Source of the DNA: Selaginella moellendorffii
Taxonomy: Eukaryota > Streptophyta > Lycopodiopsida > Selaginellales > Selaginellaceae
Reading direction: 5' to 3'
Length of the DNA: 64,000 nt
Assembly (NCBI RefSeq): GCF_000143415.4
Contig: NW_003314366.1
Coordinates: 73,348 to 137,347, forward strand
The notes below the pieces were generated by a model. That model ran no database searches and was not told the DNA's origin. It saw only the letters and a list, made by a program, of their open reading frames with translations. Shown one piece after another: positions 1 through 9,770 of this stretch. Position 1 is the first letter of the stretch; each line of letters starts with the position of its first letter. The translations under genes and the position numbers were made by a program.

Positions 1-1240
1 ATATTTACCAATTATGATGATCTTGGTGGTTCCTGTACTATACTACTAGTTTATCAGATGATACCTTACTTGGAATACTTTTGTGTTCTAATCTAAGATA
101 TATTCACTGATAATTAAGTCTCTAAGCTATCATTGTCTATGACGTTGATATTGTCCATCTATTAATCTTTAAGTTTGGGCCAGTATAGGCAGACTGGCTT
201 CGGCACTTCGTGTGCATGGTGAAATCTCTAGTCATGGGGTAGCTACTGTCGACTGGTCACATAACCCGCCTCTTTGTCGATGTTCCTTATTCCGTTAAAA
301 GGGCGTGACCGTGTAAACAACTCTAACTGCCTGTTTACAGTAGTCTATCTAAACCTTACCGACGGGTTTGGTTTCTTTGCTTAGGAGGGTTGGGGCCTCT
401 GGCTTCTCTCTCTATGTCTCTGCGGGCAGGGGCATATCACTCTTTTGTAGCTGGGTGACTCCCAGAGCAACAAGGGTGGCTAACTTTGTTGGTCATTTCT
501 TTGTCGGCGACGGCCGGAAGGTGTCTGAGCTGGTAGCGCATCCGCGTTAGACAAAGAGGTTACCCCTAACTCATTTAAGTTGGTGCATTTCTCACATAGT
601 GTGAGTACCGTGAACTTTTTCTGGAGTTGTTTCCTTGGCGGTATTCTAGACTCGAGTATGCATCGACGAGGACGTCGATCTTCCCTAGGGGGGGAGAGTG
701 TCGTGCATGTGACTTCGGGTATCGAAAGTTACCTGTCGACCAGTCCTTACGGACACTCTTACCTTACTGCCACGATGGCAGGAGGTCGGTATTGCTGGAC
801 CCTTTATTAGCCCCTCTTGTGCTAGTGGAGTTAACTGGGCATTTCGAGTGTACTTAGACCGGACGAGCATAAGGACGGAATTCCTACGTGTTATTAGCTA
901 AGCATACTTAGCCCGGTAAGGAGTTCCCGTCTCGTTTTGTCTTGCACTTGCTAGTGACAAGAACCCTCGCGTATTGAGATTGGTCCCTCAATATCGCTAG
1001 ATGATAGCTTACCGTGTCTGCCAAACACCCTCGCTATCATGCCCTTTGTGTTAGTCTTATTTCGGTCCCAAATACTATTTATAGAAAGTGTCTAGATTCG
1101 CTCATTTGGCATATCTACGGAATGTAGAGATCGGCCTGAACACAATGGTGTTCGTCCCATGTCCAAATTCGCAATCTAGCGCCATTCTATATTTAGTAAG
1201 TTTCGCGCTTGTCCCAGAGACTAACTCCTGGTACTAAGGG
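1..1240. other. No recognisable gene or element
   Basis: Only short open frames (60-76 codons) are present on both strands and none resembles a known family. There is no splice-consistent coding block. The stretch borders repeat-derived DNA and is probably decayed repeat, but nothing in it proves that. Confidence 0.4.
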
Positions 1241-1246
1241 TAGGCT

Positions 1247-1330
1247 TGGGGTGAAAGCCCAAAGCGTGTGTTCCTCAAGGGGGGGGGGCTATGGGGGGTT
1301 CCAAATGTATAGTAGGGATAGTGGGTAGGT
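1247..1330 (+). repeat. LTR-derived fragment, opposite orientation to the main element
   Basis: The segment carries the motif GGTGAAAGCCCAAAGC, a G-run and then GTATAGTA. The reverse complement of the long LTRs at 9,771 and 15,603 shows the same order (GGTGAAAGCCCAAAGC, G-rich run, GTATAGTA) beside their minisatellite. The match is by eye over about 80 bp, so this is a short relic of the same LTR family lying on the other strand. Confidence 0.55.
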
Positions 1331-1712
1331 CGGGCATGGCCGACCAACCTGAGGCATAGTCTAGCTCCCGCTTGCGTGCCTGTCCTTGTTCTGCGTCCGG
1401 CTTGGGTCTAAGCCCAAGTTCCATTCCATGCTAGTTGGTGGAGTACCCATGTCCTCGCATTAGGCCACCGGTATGCCGAAATAGCGCCAGACTCTGTTTG
1501 GCTCCGTTTTGCGTGCTGGTCCTGGCATTGGGATGCTGGTTACTCTAGGACTGTTCCAAGTCGCTCCGGGCCCCTGTCCCTTCGCTCCTTGGGCTTTATG
1601 CTCGGGAGTTGCTCCGTGGTTCGGTTCCATCACTCCTTGGCTCCATGCTTGGGAGTTTGGAACCGTTCCTTCGTTCAATGGCCCAAGGCCTTGAACCTCG
1701 GGTTCCTATGGA

Positions 1713-1750
1713 CACGTGGCATGTGACACGTGGCATCTGTCACGTGGCAC
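1713..1750 (+). repeat. Three G-box (CACGTG) units at exact 14-bp spacing
   Basis: CACGTGGC occurs at 1,713, 1,727 and 1,741, forming a 14-bp tandem repeat with a perfectly conserved CACGTGGC core. CACGTG is the plant bZIP/bHLH G-box, and CACGTGGC is also the ABRE core. No gene start lies close downstream, so a regulatory role is unproven; it may belong to a retroelement LTR. Confidence 0.6.
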
Positions 1751-1780
1751 AAAGAGGGTTTAGGTTCCGCTTCGTGGTGT

Positions 1781-1807
1781 TATCCTATGGTAAATCACCA
1801 TAGGATA
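1781..1807. repeat. Perfect 11-bp inverted repeat with 5-bp loop
   Basis: TATCCTATGGT, then AAATC, then ACCATAGGATA: perfect 11-base arms around a 5-base spacer. It sits between the G-box array and a short gag-like open frame. It could be a hairpin or a footprint of a mobile element; function unknown. Confidence 0.6.
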
Positions 1808-1812
1808 AAGGG

Positions 1813-1978
1813 TAAAAACCACGTGCGCTACACCTGGGCTCGCGGTGAAGTGATGCGCTGGAACCCGACCAACTACAAGGAAGCGTTGGATGCGGCCATC
1901 AAGGTGCATTTCAACGATAATCTGCGAAAGGGGAACCGGTTTAGGAAAAGTTTGTGGCTTACAAAACCTACCCGATAA
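1813..1978 (+). pseudogene. Short open frame, possibly a gag fragment
   Basis: About 55 codons read as an acidic/basic, Trp-containing peptide (core RYTWARGEVMRWNP) that ends where retroelement internal sequence begins near 1,970. It loosely resembles retrotransposon gag in composition but has no diagnostic domain. It may equally be chance. Confidence 0.2.
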
Positions 1979-4554
1979 CTTAGGGAGTGGTTCCTCAATC
2001 TAGGTATGCTCACCTTGTAATCCTACACATCAGGATTAACATTGCTACTTATGGGCCTTTATATGTCTATGACTAGTCTTGCCAAAATCCCTTTTTGGCT
2101 TTGTCCAATTTGGGTAGACGGACTTCTCCTGTCTAATGCTCATTGCCAAAAGAAGGCCATCATTAGGACACTCAAACACTCTAAAACACCAGGAAGTGGT
2201 GTTTGGTGTCGTGAGGGCATTAGATAAGGCCCAAGGGACTAAGTCCCTAGCGAATGATGGATAGGAAGTGCTATTCAAACGTCCAAGGTTGAGAACTATA
2301 TCGCAACATGAGCAATTCATCCCCTATAGGAGTATGTATAACTTCTTTATCCTAATAAAATGTCTTAGGTAGTTACCTTCTACCAGTTTAATCAATTATT
2401 TTGCACTTTTTTGCTTAGTTGCCTCATAGTTGTCAAGTCCTACAACTCATTGCTAGTGCTTCCACACCTCCATCATTATTTTGGGTCACCACACTTTAAC
2501 CACATGCCTTCTATCTTAGGCTATGCCATTCCCATTTCTATTAGGATTCCTTTGACAAGGGGTTCTCATGAACCCGCCAACTTGACCTCAAAGCATTATG
2601 CCTTGGCACATTTGGTGTCTCCACACCATCAGCTCCCTTTATAACACTTCTTACTTGTGTAAAGGTTTTTGCTAAGATCAACATAGTTGTTTCTCATGCC
2701 AACCATCCATTAGCACTACACCATAAAGTTTACACAGAATTTCATATCAAAGTTGTTTCCTCCTGGGAACCTCTTTTCCACTACTTAGTATGGCACATTC
2801 TGCCACCAATGAGATACCCACTATTCTCATGCTTAGATCTTATGATCCTCCCCATCTTTCGTGAGGTACAACACACCTCAGTCTAAGTCCTTCCACTAGT
2901 CCTCTAAGACCATTCCTTGACTCCTTTTGAGTCATCCAACTCTTTGCACTTTGCTAATCCCACGACCCATAAAGTCCTACTTTTGAGGTGCCAGCTCTTT
3001 GGAATACATCTTCTTGTATTCATGTTCTACTCATCAGGACCACCATTATAAGTGTTATTCTGACACTTGATTATTTTTCGATCTTTGTGGGCTACTTTCG
3101 CCCCTTAGGACTATCCATCCATATGATGAGAACAGCGACTCATCCTCTAAGTACACCCTCAACTCCTTGGGTTGTTCCAGCATTTATTGAAGGCCTTGGC
3201 TACCGTTTCAAGGACTTATGTCCTCATCTGTATTTGACTTCCCATGGTCATTAATTTTGGTCTCAAATTCATGAGCACTAGCTTCAACTACATGAGGGTA
3301 ATCTCATGACTCTTTTATTGTTTTAGAGTCTCTATCTTCCCCATGATCCTAACCATAGTGGTTTACCACAACTACATTAGCCAATTTGTTAAATCAAACA
3401 CTCATCTGGATCACATCCTCAACTCCTTTTTGAAAAAAACCTTATATTGTTCCCAAGATCCCAAAGTCATTCCCTTATTGGCCTTTTTCTATCCACCATC
3501 TTGCATAGAAGTACACATATGAACTATAATGGAGAGCCATGTTCTCCCGACCTGCTACTCCTCAAGGATAGGCCCACTCTTAGGACCTTCCGATGTCAAC
3601 ACAAGTGGTGATATACTTGAGCACCAATAAAAGTGGGACTAAGAAACAGCTCCGATACCAAGTTGTAAGTGACTAATTTTTCCATTCTACTTTAGTCACT
3701 TAACCACACCTCTGACCATTTGGAGGAGTCTCATTCACAACCTTTATAAGTCAAATTCAGGACTTGGGACTTGCTAGCCCCGAGAATGGCATCTATGCCA
3801 CTCAACTACGAGCCTCATGGGTACTCTCCCCACCTTCTGCCTTTGGGTGCTCTAGCCATGGGCTTAGAGTGAGGTTCTGTTGAGCCACACTATGTATCCA
3901 ACACTTGGACTAGGAGTATCGAGCATTTGATTTCCCAGGGGGAACTAAAGCCAACTCTTGAACACTTCACCAAGCTACTTCACTTGTCAATCCGTATTCA
4001 CTCTAGCCTTGGACTTCCCAATAGTTATCTCATTACCCAATAGCTAGTATGGCCTTCCTAGACTAAATTGGCCTTTCCTGGCCAAAACTGGCTCCACTGG
4101 GGTCCAACCCCCACACTCTTCCTACAATACTTTGGAACCCCCCCCCCCCTTCAAGACGATTTGCTTTGGGCTTTCACCTAACAGCTTGTATTAGTATTCG
4201 GACTCGGTTCCATCTTGGACTCCATCTGGGACTCCACCTCAGGTCCATCTTAGACTCTATCTCGGACTCCATCTTGGGTCCATCTCAGACTCCATCTTGA
4301 GTCCATCTCTAACTTTCTCGGACACTTCCACGTGCCATGTGTTGGTCCTCTTGTGTCCCTTTTCTAAAGACTCACTTATTGCTCGCTTCATGCTTGTTCC
4401 TTGAGCACTTCGTTGGGAGTTCCATTCCTACTCTCGACCTTTCAAGTCGGAGCTCTTAGTCCAAATGTGTTACATTTGTTTGACTCTCGCTTCAGCCACT
4501 ACCACATGGCACCCTTTTGGCTCCACTTTGGGGCTTAGCGATTTGTGTCTCACA
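1970..4554 (-). mobile_element. Truncated LTR retrotransposon copy (internal part plus degenerate LTR)
   Basis: From about 1,970 the sequence parallels 13,870-15,602, the internal region of the near-complete element at 9,771-17,363. It then continues into an LTR (3,664-4,554) beginning TGTAAGTGAC and ending GTCTCACA. The LTR is about half the length of the others because most of the CTCGGA/CTCGGACTCCAT array is missing. A primer-binding-site-like motif lies at 3,649-3,660, complementary to TGGTATCGGAGC, so the copy reads on the minus strand. It has no coding capacity and is more diverged than the 9,771 element, hence older. Confidence 0.75.
3664..4554 (-). repeat. Degenerate LTR of the truncated element
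   Basis: It shares start (TGTAA.TGACTAATTTTTCC), middle and end sequence with the LTRs at 9,771 and 15,603. The minisatellite is reduced to a few CTCGGACTCCAT-like units at about 4,198-4,330. Poly-C at about 4,140-4,148 replaces a mixed C-rich tract of the intact LTRs. Confidence 0.7.
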
Positions 4555-6536
4555 GAGAGACTTAGGAAACTTGCCAAGAAAAAGCACAAATAAAGTGAAT
4601 CAACCAGATTTAAGGTAAACATTTTTGTCTTTGCCCTTAGTGTGAGGTCACAGGCTAATATTGTCCACAAAAATATCTTTCTCTATTTAAGATATATAGC
4701 TTCTTCACAGTTAAGTGTTATATTAGCTTCAGGGACAAGGACAAAGAAAAGTTATTACTCCAGCCAGGTGCAACAAAGTTTCTATTGCGTATGCACAATT
4801 TGTCAGATCAGTATGATATGACATTGGCCCCTTGGATAAGCTCTTAAGATTTTAACCTTGAATATGCTTTGGGGAGGCTTGGTGTGCTAACAAACATATT
4901 TCAATATAAAATGCATGATGAAGACATTTGCATAATTCACCAGTATCTAGTTTGTTGGGGTCAAATGAATAAGGATGCAAACATCCAAACTGTCTTACAA
5001 CATTTATCTGGTGTGTTGTTTAGAATGAAAACTTCAAACTCCCTGATGTTTGGATGAAGTTTCAACACCATTTCTTCCATCTTGAGCTTAAAATTTTTGA
5101 AAGATTTCTCTAGTATAATTTGACCAGACACACTCAAGAAACTTATAAAGCATAACAGATGTCTTCTCTAATATAGTTCTTATGTGAGTGATCATATTGA
5201 GAATTATCCAATGTTCCAACAATTTTACATGTATGAGTTTTTTAAGAAGAAGTTGGAGGCAAAGGATTCGCAACGAACTTACCATTTTTACATGACTGTG
5301 GCTTTCAATTTGAACTTTATTGGTATGTATACTGATGTATAGAGAGTCACTTTTATGGATGCTATAATAGAAAAAACATCATATGAAATCGAGTCAAAGA
5401 TGTTACTTGTATCCAAAGATGTTTCCATATATCAATAAGTTCTACCACTTATGTGATGATATGTACTATTAAGAAACAAGGTTTATTAGCCAATATAAGA
5501 GGAGAAAATATAGTAATGTACTCACATTTTAATAAATATATCTTTGGTATATCTACTTTTATGCACATGAGTGGTTTTTGTTTGTAAAAAACTCTTATAT
5601 CATAATAATTATTTACTGTATAATGGGAATCAAACTTGAATATTCCTTTAATTAAGCCTAATTAATTAGCTAAATATATGTTTTTTAGATTATATAATTA
5701 ATAAAAATTTAAGAAAATGATTAATATATTAAGTGAGACCTCCAAATGGTCTCACTTTAACGAAAATGGGCTTTTTGTATGCCTGAAAAAAACAAAAACT
5801 AACATGAAGGGTAGGGAGGAGAAATTTGTGAGTAGTAGTTGAGAATATAGCTTATCCTGAAGTTTTTCCAAATTTTCTCTTATAGTTGTAGTTTATAATA
5901 GTCACTAAAATTTCTCTTATTGTTTAATTTATATTTCGGTAGTGTTACAGTTAAAATACAATATTACATAAACTAAATCCATAATATATTAATAATAACA
6001 ATTCTAATTGGACACAATGATAAACTTGATGATACTTTAGTGGCAACCACATCACCACACATAGCTCATCACTCAGCTATATAACATTTATTTATATTAG
6101 TATCAACTTCAATATCCTTATAGCTTTCATTAATGTCAAAAATTAACTCTTAAACCTATTTTTGTTTAAGAATGTGAGTATGTTAACTTTACTATTTTAC
6201 ATCTAAGTGCTGGAATGATATTATATACTTTCAACCAAAGCTTTGCCTAAAACTTTTGATGCACATTTTAAAATATAATTAATATTTTATAATTAAATTT
6301 GTAAAATTATCATTATTTGTTTTACCATTATAACATCAACACATGCAAAATAATAGAAAAGGAATCTTTCAGTTTTAATAATTAAAATATTGGCACTTGC
6401 TATCTACAAAGTCCTTAAATCTCACAAGATAATTCCATCTGCATCTCTCTGCAATGGAGAAAGAATTTCAGATTATTTCTCAAAAAAATTCTCAGTTTTA
6501 CTTACTCTTTTTCACACTGAGCTTTGGCTCCAAACA
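4555..6536. other. AT-rich spacer, no gene seen
   Basis: The stretch is strongly AT-rich, with only 60-71 codon open frames and no recognisable protein. No terminal repeats were found by eye. It may be decayed transposon sequence. Confidence 0.5.
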
Positions 6537-8553
6537 CTAGTGCATTTCCGTGTTCTTAACCCATCCGAACATTCTATGTGCATACGTCTTCTGAACTTGT
6601 TCTAGTTTCCTCGTGTCTGCAGTAGAATCCAGAGAGATGTCGACCAGGTCTTTCACTTTGTCCTTGGATGAGAATGCATCCAAACCTGGACAGCAAAAGA
6701 TAACATCAACTGATTGAAAATGAAACAGCACAAACGTACCTTGAATGACCACAATGTGTTGGAGATGATCATCTGAAGCAAAATACCGTTCCCATGACTT
6801 GAATACCATCTATCCCCATCATAGCTCTGTCCATCCCTGAAGGCCTTTGCATTCCGGATGAGCGTCATGGAGAGCAATTGCCATGGAATGATTTGCAGGC
6901 GTCTTCTTCAGCAATGCTTCTGTGACAAGTTTCCTAGTTCTGTAACGAACACTGCTGGAAGGCACATGGGCCACATTCAAAACCAGACTGGCGTATGGCA
7001 CCTTCAACCGAGTCCAACCTTGAGGCCCTGCACTGCTACTCAACATCTGAGCAAACTCCAGAGAGCATTTGAGCTACGCGGATTGGGCGCTCAAGCATCG
7101 TTTCCACGTCGGGGATTCGCTGGGTATGGATCTCTTGTCTTGCTCACATGCTAAATCAACATCAAGTTTCTCTGTGTGTTTCACCTGCACCAAAATGAGT
7201 GTCATCGTCTCCAGGCTAAACGTGTCACCAAAGAACCCAATGATGATGATGTCCATGCCCCATTCATTTTCAAGGCAAATGATTCCTACGCCAGCCTTTC
7301 CAAATTCAAGCAAATCTTTTGCAGTGAGGTCCTGCAGTCGGAAGTCGGTTTTCCTGAATAGCAAGCAAAAAAACTTGCCTTCACCCATGTTTCTGTGGAT
7401 TTCTTCTTTACCACTTCCATCTATAGAGCCACCTGCTTGTTTTGTTTCCCCTTCATCGTGCGTACTTCCACCTGGAGCTTTCGAGGCCGTCAGCATTGGA
7501 GATGGCGACTTCACCTCAGGTGGCGGCGTGTTTACTTTGACCTGCGGTTTTTCTCCTGGAGCTTTGGACAGGGACGCTGAAGCCACCTGCGGCTGACCCA
7601 GAAATTTTTTGTTTACTTTAACCCTGCTTCCCCTTGTGCTACGCTTCAACACCGAGACCGGAGGTGGCGGCATGTTTACTTCGACCTGCGCTTCTTCTCC
7701 ACCACCTGGAGCTTTGGGGGTCGGAGATGCTGAATTCTGCTCATCTTCTCTAATAAGATCGGACAGCGACTTCCCACTTAAGCCATGGCAAAGCTCGTCA
7801 AAAGTAAAGCACTTCCATGAATTTCTGCCTAGACTATCCACTGCAAGTAGTAGCAGCACCCGTGCAACCAACTCGCCCCTGTAACCTCGATCAACCCATC
7901 CACGCTTCATCCCAGTTACAAGTGCCTCCAAGCACTCCTTCCACCCTGTCCCAACCTTCCCTTGTGCACGCAAAACATGTGCTGCAGCCGCTGCAACCAG
8001 TGGCTCCGTAGCCCAATGCGTCTAAACAAGAGTCCGGTCATCAGAAATGGACATCACGCTAAGTAGGTGACTTGCAACCATATCAGTGATAATTGTGGCA
8101 TGCGGATTGATGTCGATGCATACTCTGCAGCCCAGTGTAGCCAGACAAGCCTCATGTGATAGACGTCCTCTTTCAAACAAAAACTCGTTGAACGAACCAG
8201 TGCCACCCAGGAGCTTATCTACAGCCAAAAGCAGCACGTCACCTGCACTTGTGGAAGCCTTCACCAATGCTTGCCACAGTGGCCGACCATAGCCGCAAAG
8301 ACGACCCAGATCTTCAACTTCAGCAAGCAGAAGGTCACCTGTTTGTTCATCCGATGGCAAGTCTGCCAAACAAAAGCAGTACGCTGGATGTGCAAATAGC
8401 ATTCCCGCCGCAGCCACTCGATCGCTACTATCTGCCTTATTGGCCGGCACAAAATTGTTTAGCCTCCCGTTTGTGTCGGTGAACATCACCGACACACTTC
8501 CATTTTCAGGCAACACCCTGGAAGCCCTCCTTGCAGGAACAAATGCAGCAACA
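6537..8553 (-). pseudogene. Decayed Crinkler/RHS-like protein gene with PD-(D/E)XK-type nuclease motif
   Basis: One minus-strand frame stays open for about 2 kb apart from stops at 8,022-8,024 (TAG), 7,074-7,076 (TAG), 6,819-6,821 (TGA) and 6,810-6,812 (TAG). In order it shows a GRPLW motif, SHLL then TEPLVAAAAAH, RGELVARVLLLLAVD, and finally ENEWGMDIIII with ILVQVKH. The last pair resembles the D...QxK core of PD-(D/E)XK nucleases. From memory this order is shared by large hypothetical proteins common in basidiomycetes and linked to Crinkler-type systems; that recall needs a search. A canonical 54-bp GT-AG intron fits at 6,686-6,739. The 8,022 stop lies in an acceptor-like GTTTAG, and the 7,074 stop could be removed by an alternative intron, so some stops may be spliced out. 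The amino-terminal part is absent: the frame runs into a TA/TACA microsatellite. Probably a pseudogene. Confidence 0.6.
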
Positions 8554-8636
8554 TATATATATACATATATATATACATACATATATACATATATACATAT
8601 ATACATATATATACATATATACATATATATATATAC

Positions 8637-8667
<31 letters not shown>

Positions 8668-8723
8668 CATATATACATATATATATACATACATATATAT
8701 ATATATACATAAATATACATATA
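8552..8723. repeat. TA/TACA microsatellite
   Basis: The tract is (TATACA)/(TA)n of about 170 bp with no interruption by other sequence. It keeps several frames open on both strands, giving meaningless Tyr/Ile/Met/His-rich peptides. It marks the exact upstream limit of the Crinkler/RHS-like reading frame. Confidence 0.95.
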
Positions 8724-8830
8724 TTATTTAAGAATTAGGTATAATAGTATTAAGTAATGTTTGAAGATATTATTGATTATTATCTTCATGTTTATTAAAA
8801 TAAATTGCTACACATTGCATGTAGCAATGC

Positions 8831-9141
8831 TTGGTTTGCTTAATGGTAGTTTTATTATTACTTATTAATCTAATTGATCAAATAAAGTTTATAATTATAA
8901 GCATGTTTGTAATTTCCAAACACAAGATTAATCTTATTGCATATCAACCATTAGATGATAGTATAAAAAAGAATATACTAGAAGGGGTTTAGGAAAGTTC
9001 ATAAATTATAAACATGTTTATAAATTATAAATACCAGATTAATCTAAATGAATACCAACCATTAGATGGTAGAATATTCTAGAATATCCAAGCATTCTAC
9101 GTATATCCACTACCATCTATAGGTTTGCTTAAGCAAACCAA
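8831..9141. mobile_element. Candidate MITE-like element with 12-bp terminal inverted repeats
   Basis: TTGGTTTGCTTA at 8,831-8,842 is matched exactly by its reverse complement at 9,130-9,141, and TGGTAGT is repeated in inverted order just inside. The 311-bp interior is AT-rich and non-coding. It contains an imperfect direct repeat (about 8,930-8,965 and 9,036-9,075, sharing AACCATTAGATG). No target-site duplication is visible, which weakens the call. Confidence 0.35.
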
Positions 9142-9262
9142 AAAAGTTTTCATATCCATCAACAAAACTATAGATTATATAAACTTCTACTAATTTTTTC
9201 AATAACAAAAATATTACACTACATTAACTAAATCCATTACACACTAAAATTTAGACTAGTTC

Positions 9263-9440
9263 TGTGAGTGCATGGAATATGGAAAGGGAATACAGAAATG
9301 TGCATATCAATTAGCCCAAAAACCCTAGCTTATATACAGGAGCGAATGGTCCAGATTGAAACCAATCCGATAGCTACTAAAATCCCACTACGCTAATATT
9401 AGTATATAGCATTGTAACCGTACACTTCGCCCTCACATCA
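9263..9440 (-). repeat. Possible short 3' LTR of the older Gypsy element
   Basis: On the minus strand, a purine tract (AGAGGAGGGA, 9,441-9,450) is followed by TGATGTGAGG and about 180 bp later by CACTCACA. A TGTATATAAG TATA-like motif lies inside. This is the arrangement of polypurine tract, then TG...CA LTR, just downstream of the Gypsy polyprotein stop near 9,478. No second copy is present to confirm the ends. Confidence 0.4.
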
Positions 9441-9475
9441 TCCCTCCTCTCGGAATAATAGAAGACCATCAGGGT

Positions 9476-9770
9476 TCTCTTGTAGACGGGCCAGGATCTG
9501 GAGGAACATTAAGAGGAGGCATCAGCAGATTTGTAGATGGTATTAACCACTCCTGATCCCTTTGTATGAAGCGTTTCAACCGCTGCACATGCACAATCTC
9601 TGGAGGATCAGCCTGCTAGACATTATGCTGAACCTCATAAACTTATGGTCCAACTTGCCACAACACCCGATACGGTCCTTTCCACTGTGCAAGAAGCCCC
9701 TTAGATAAACCACGTACCGTAAGATGGGGAAAACGGACTAACACCAAATCATCCACTTTGTACTCCACAA
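9476..9770 (-). pseudogene. Gypsy polyprotein, integrase C-terminal part (decayed)
   Basis: The minus-strand frame reads VEYKVDDLVLVRFPHLTVRG, then an AQWKGPYRVL motif, then a Pro-rich tail ending at a stop near 9,478. The VGD/VDD-LVLV and W.GPY.VL motifs are typical of the region after the Ty3/Gypsy integrase core. Two internal stops show decay. It continues the integrase core at 17,364-18,180; the LTR element at 9,771-17,363 separates the halves. Confidence 0.75.

Noticed and set aside
8486-8731. Tyr/Ile/His-rich peptides on both strands
   Set aside because: Translation of a TA/TACA microsatellite.
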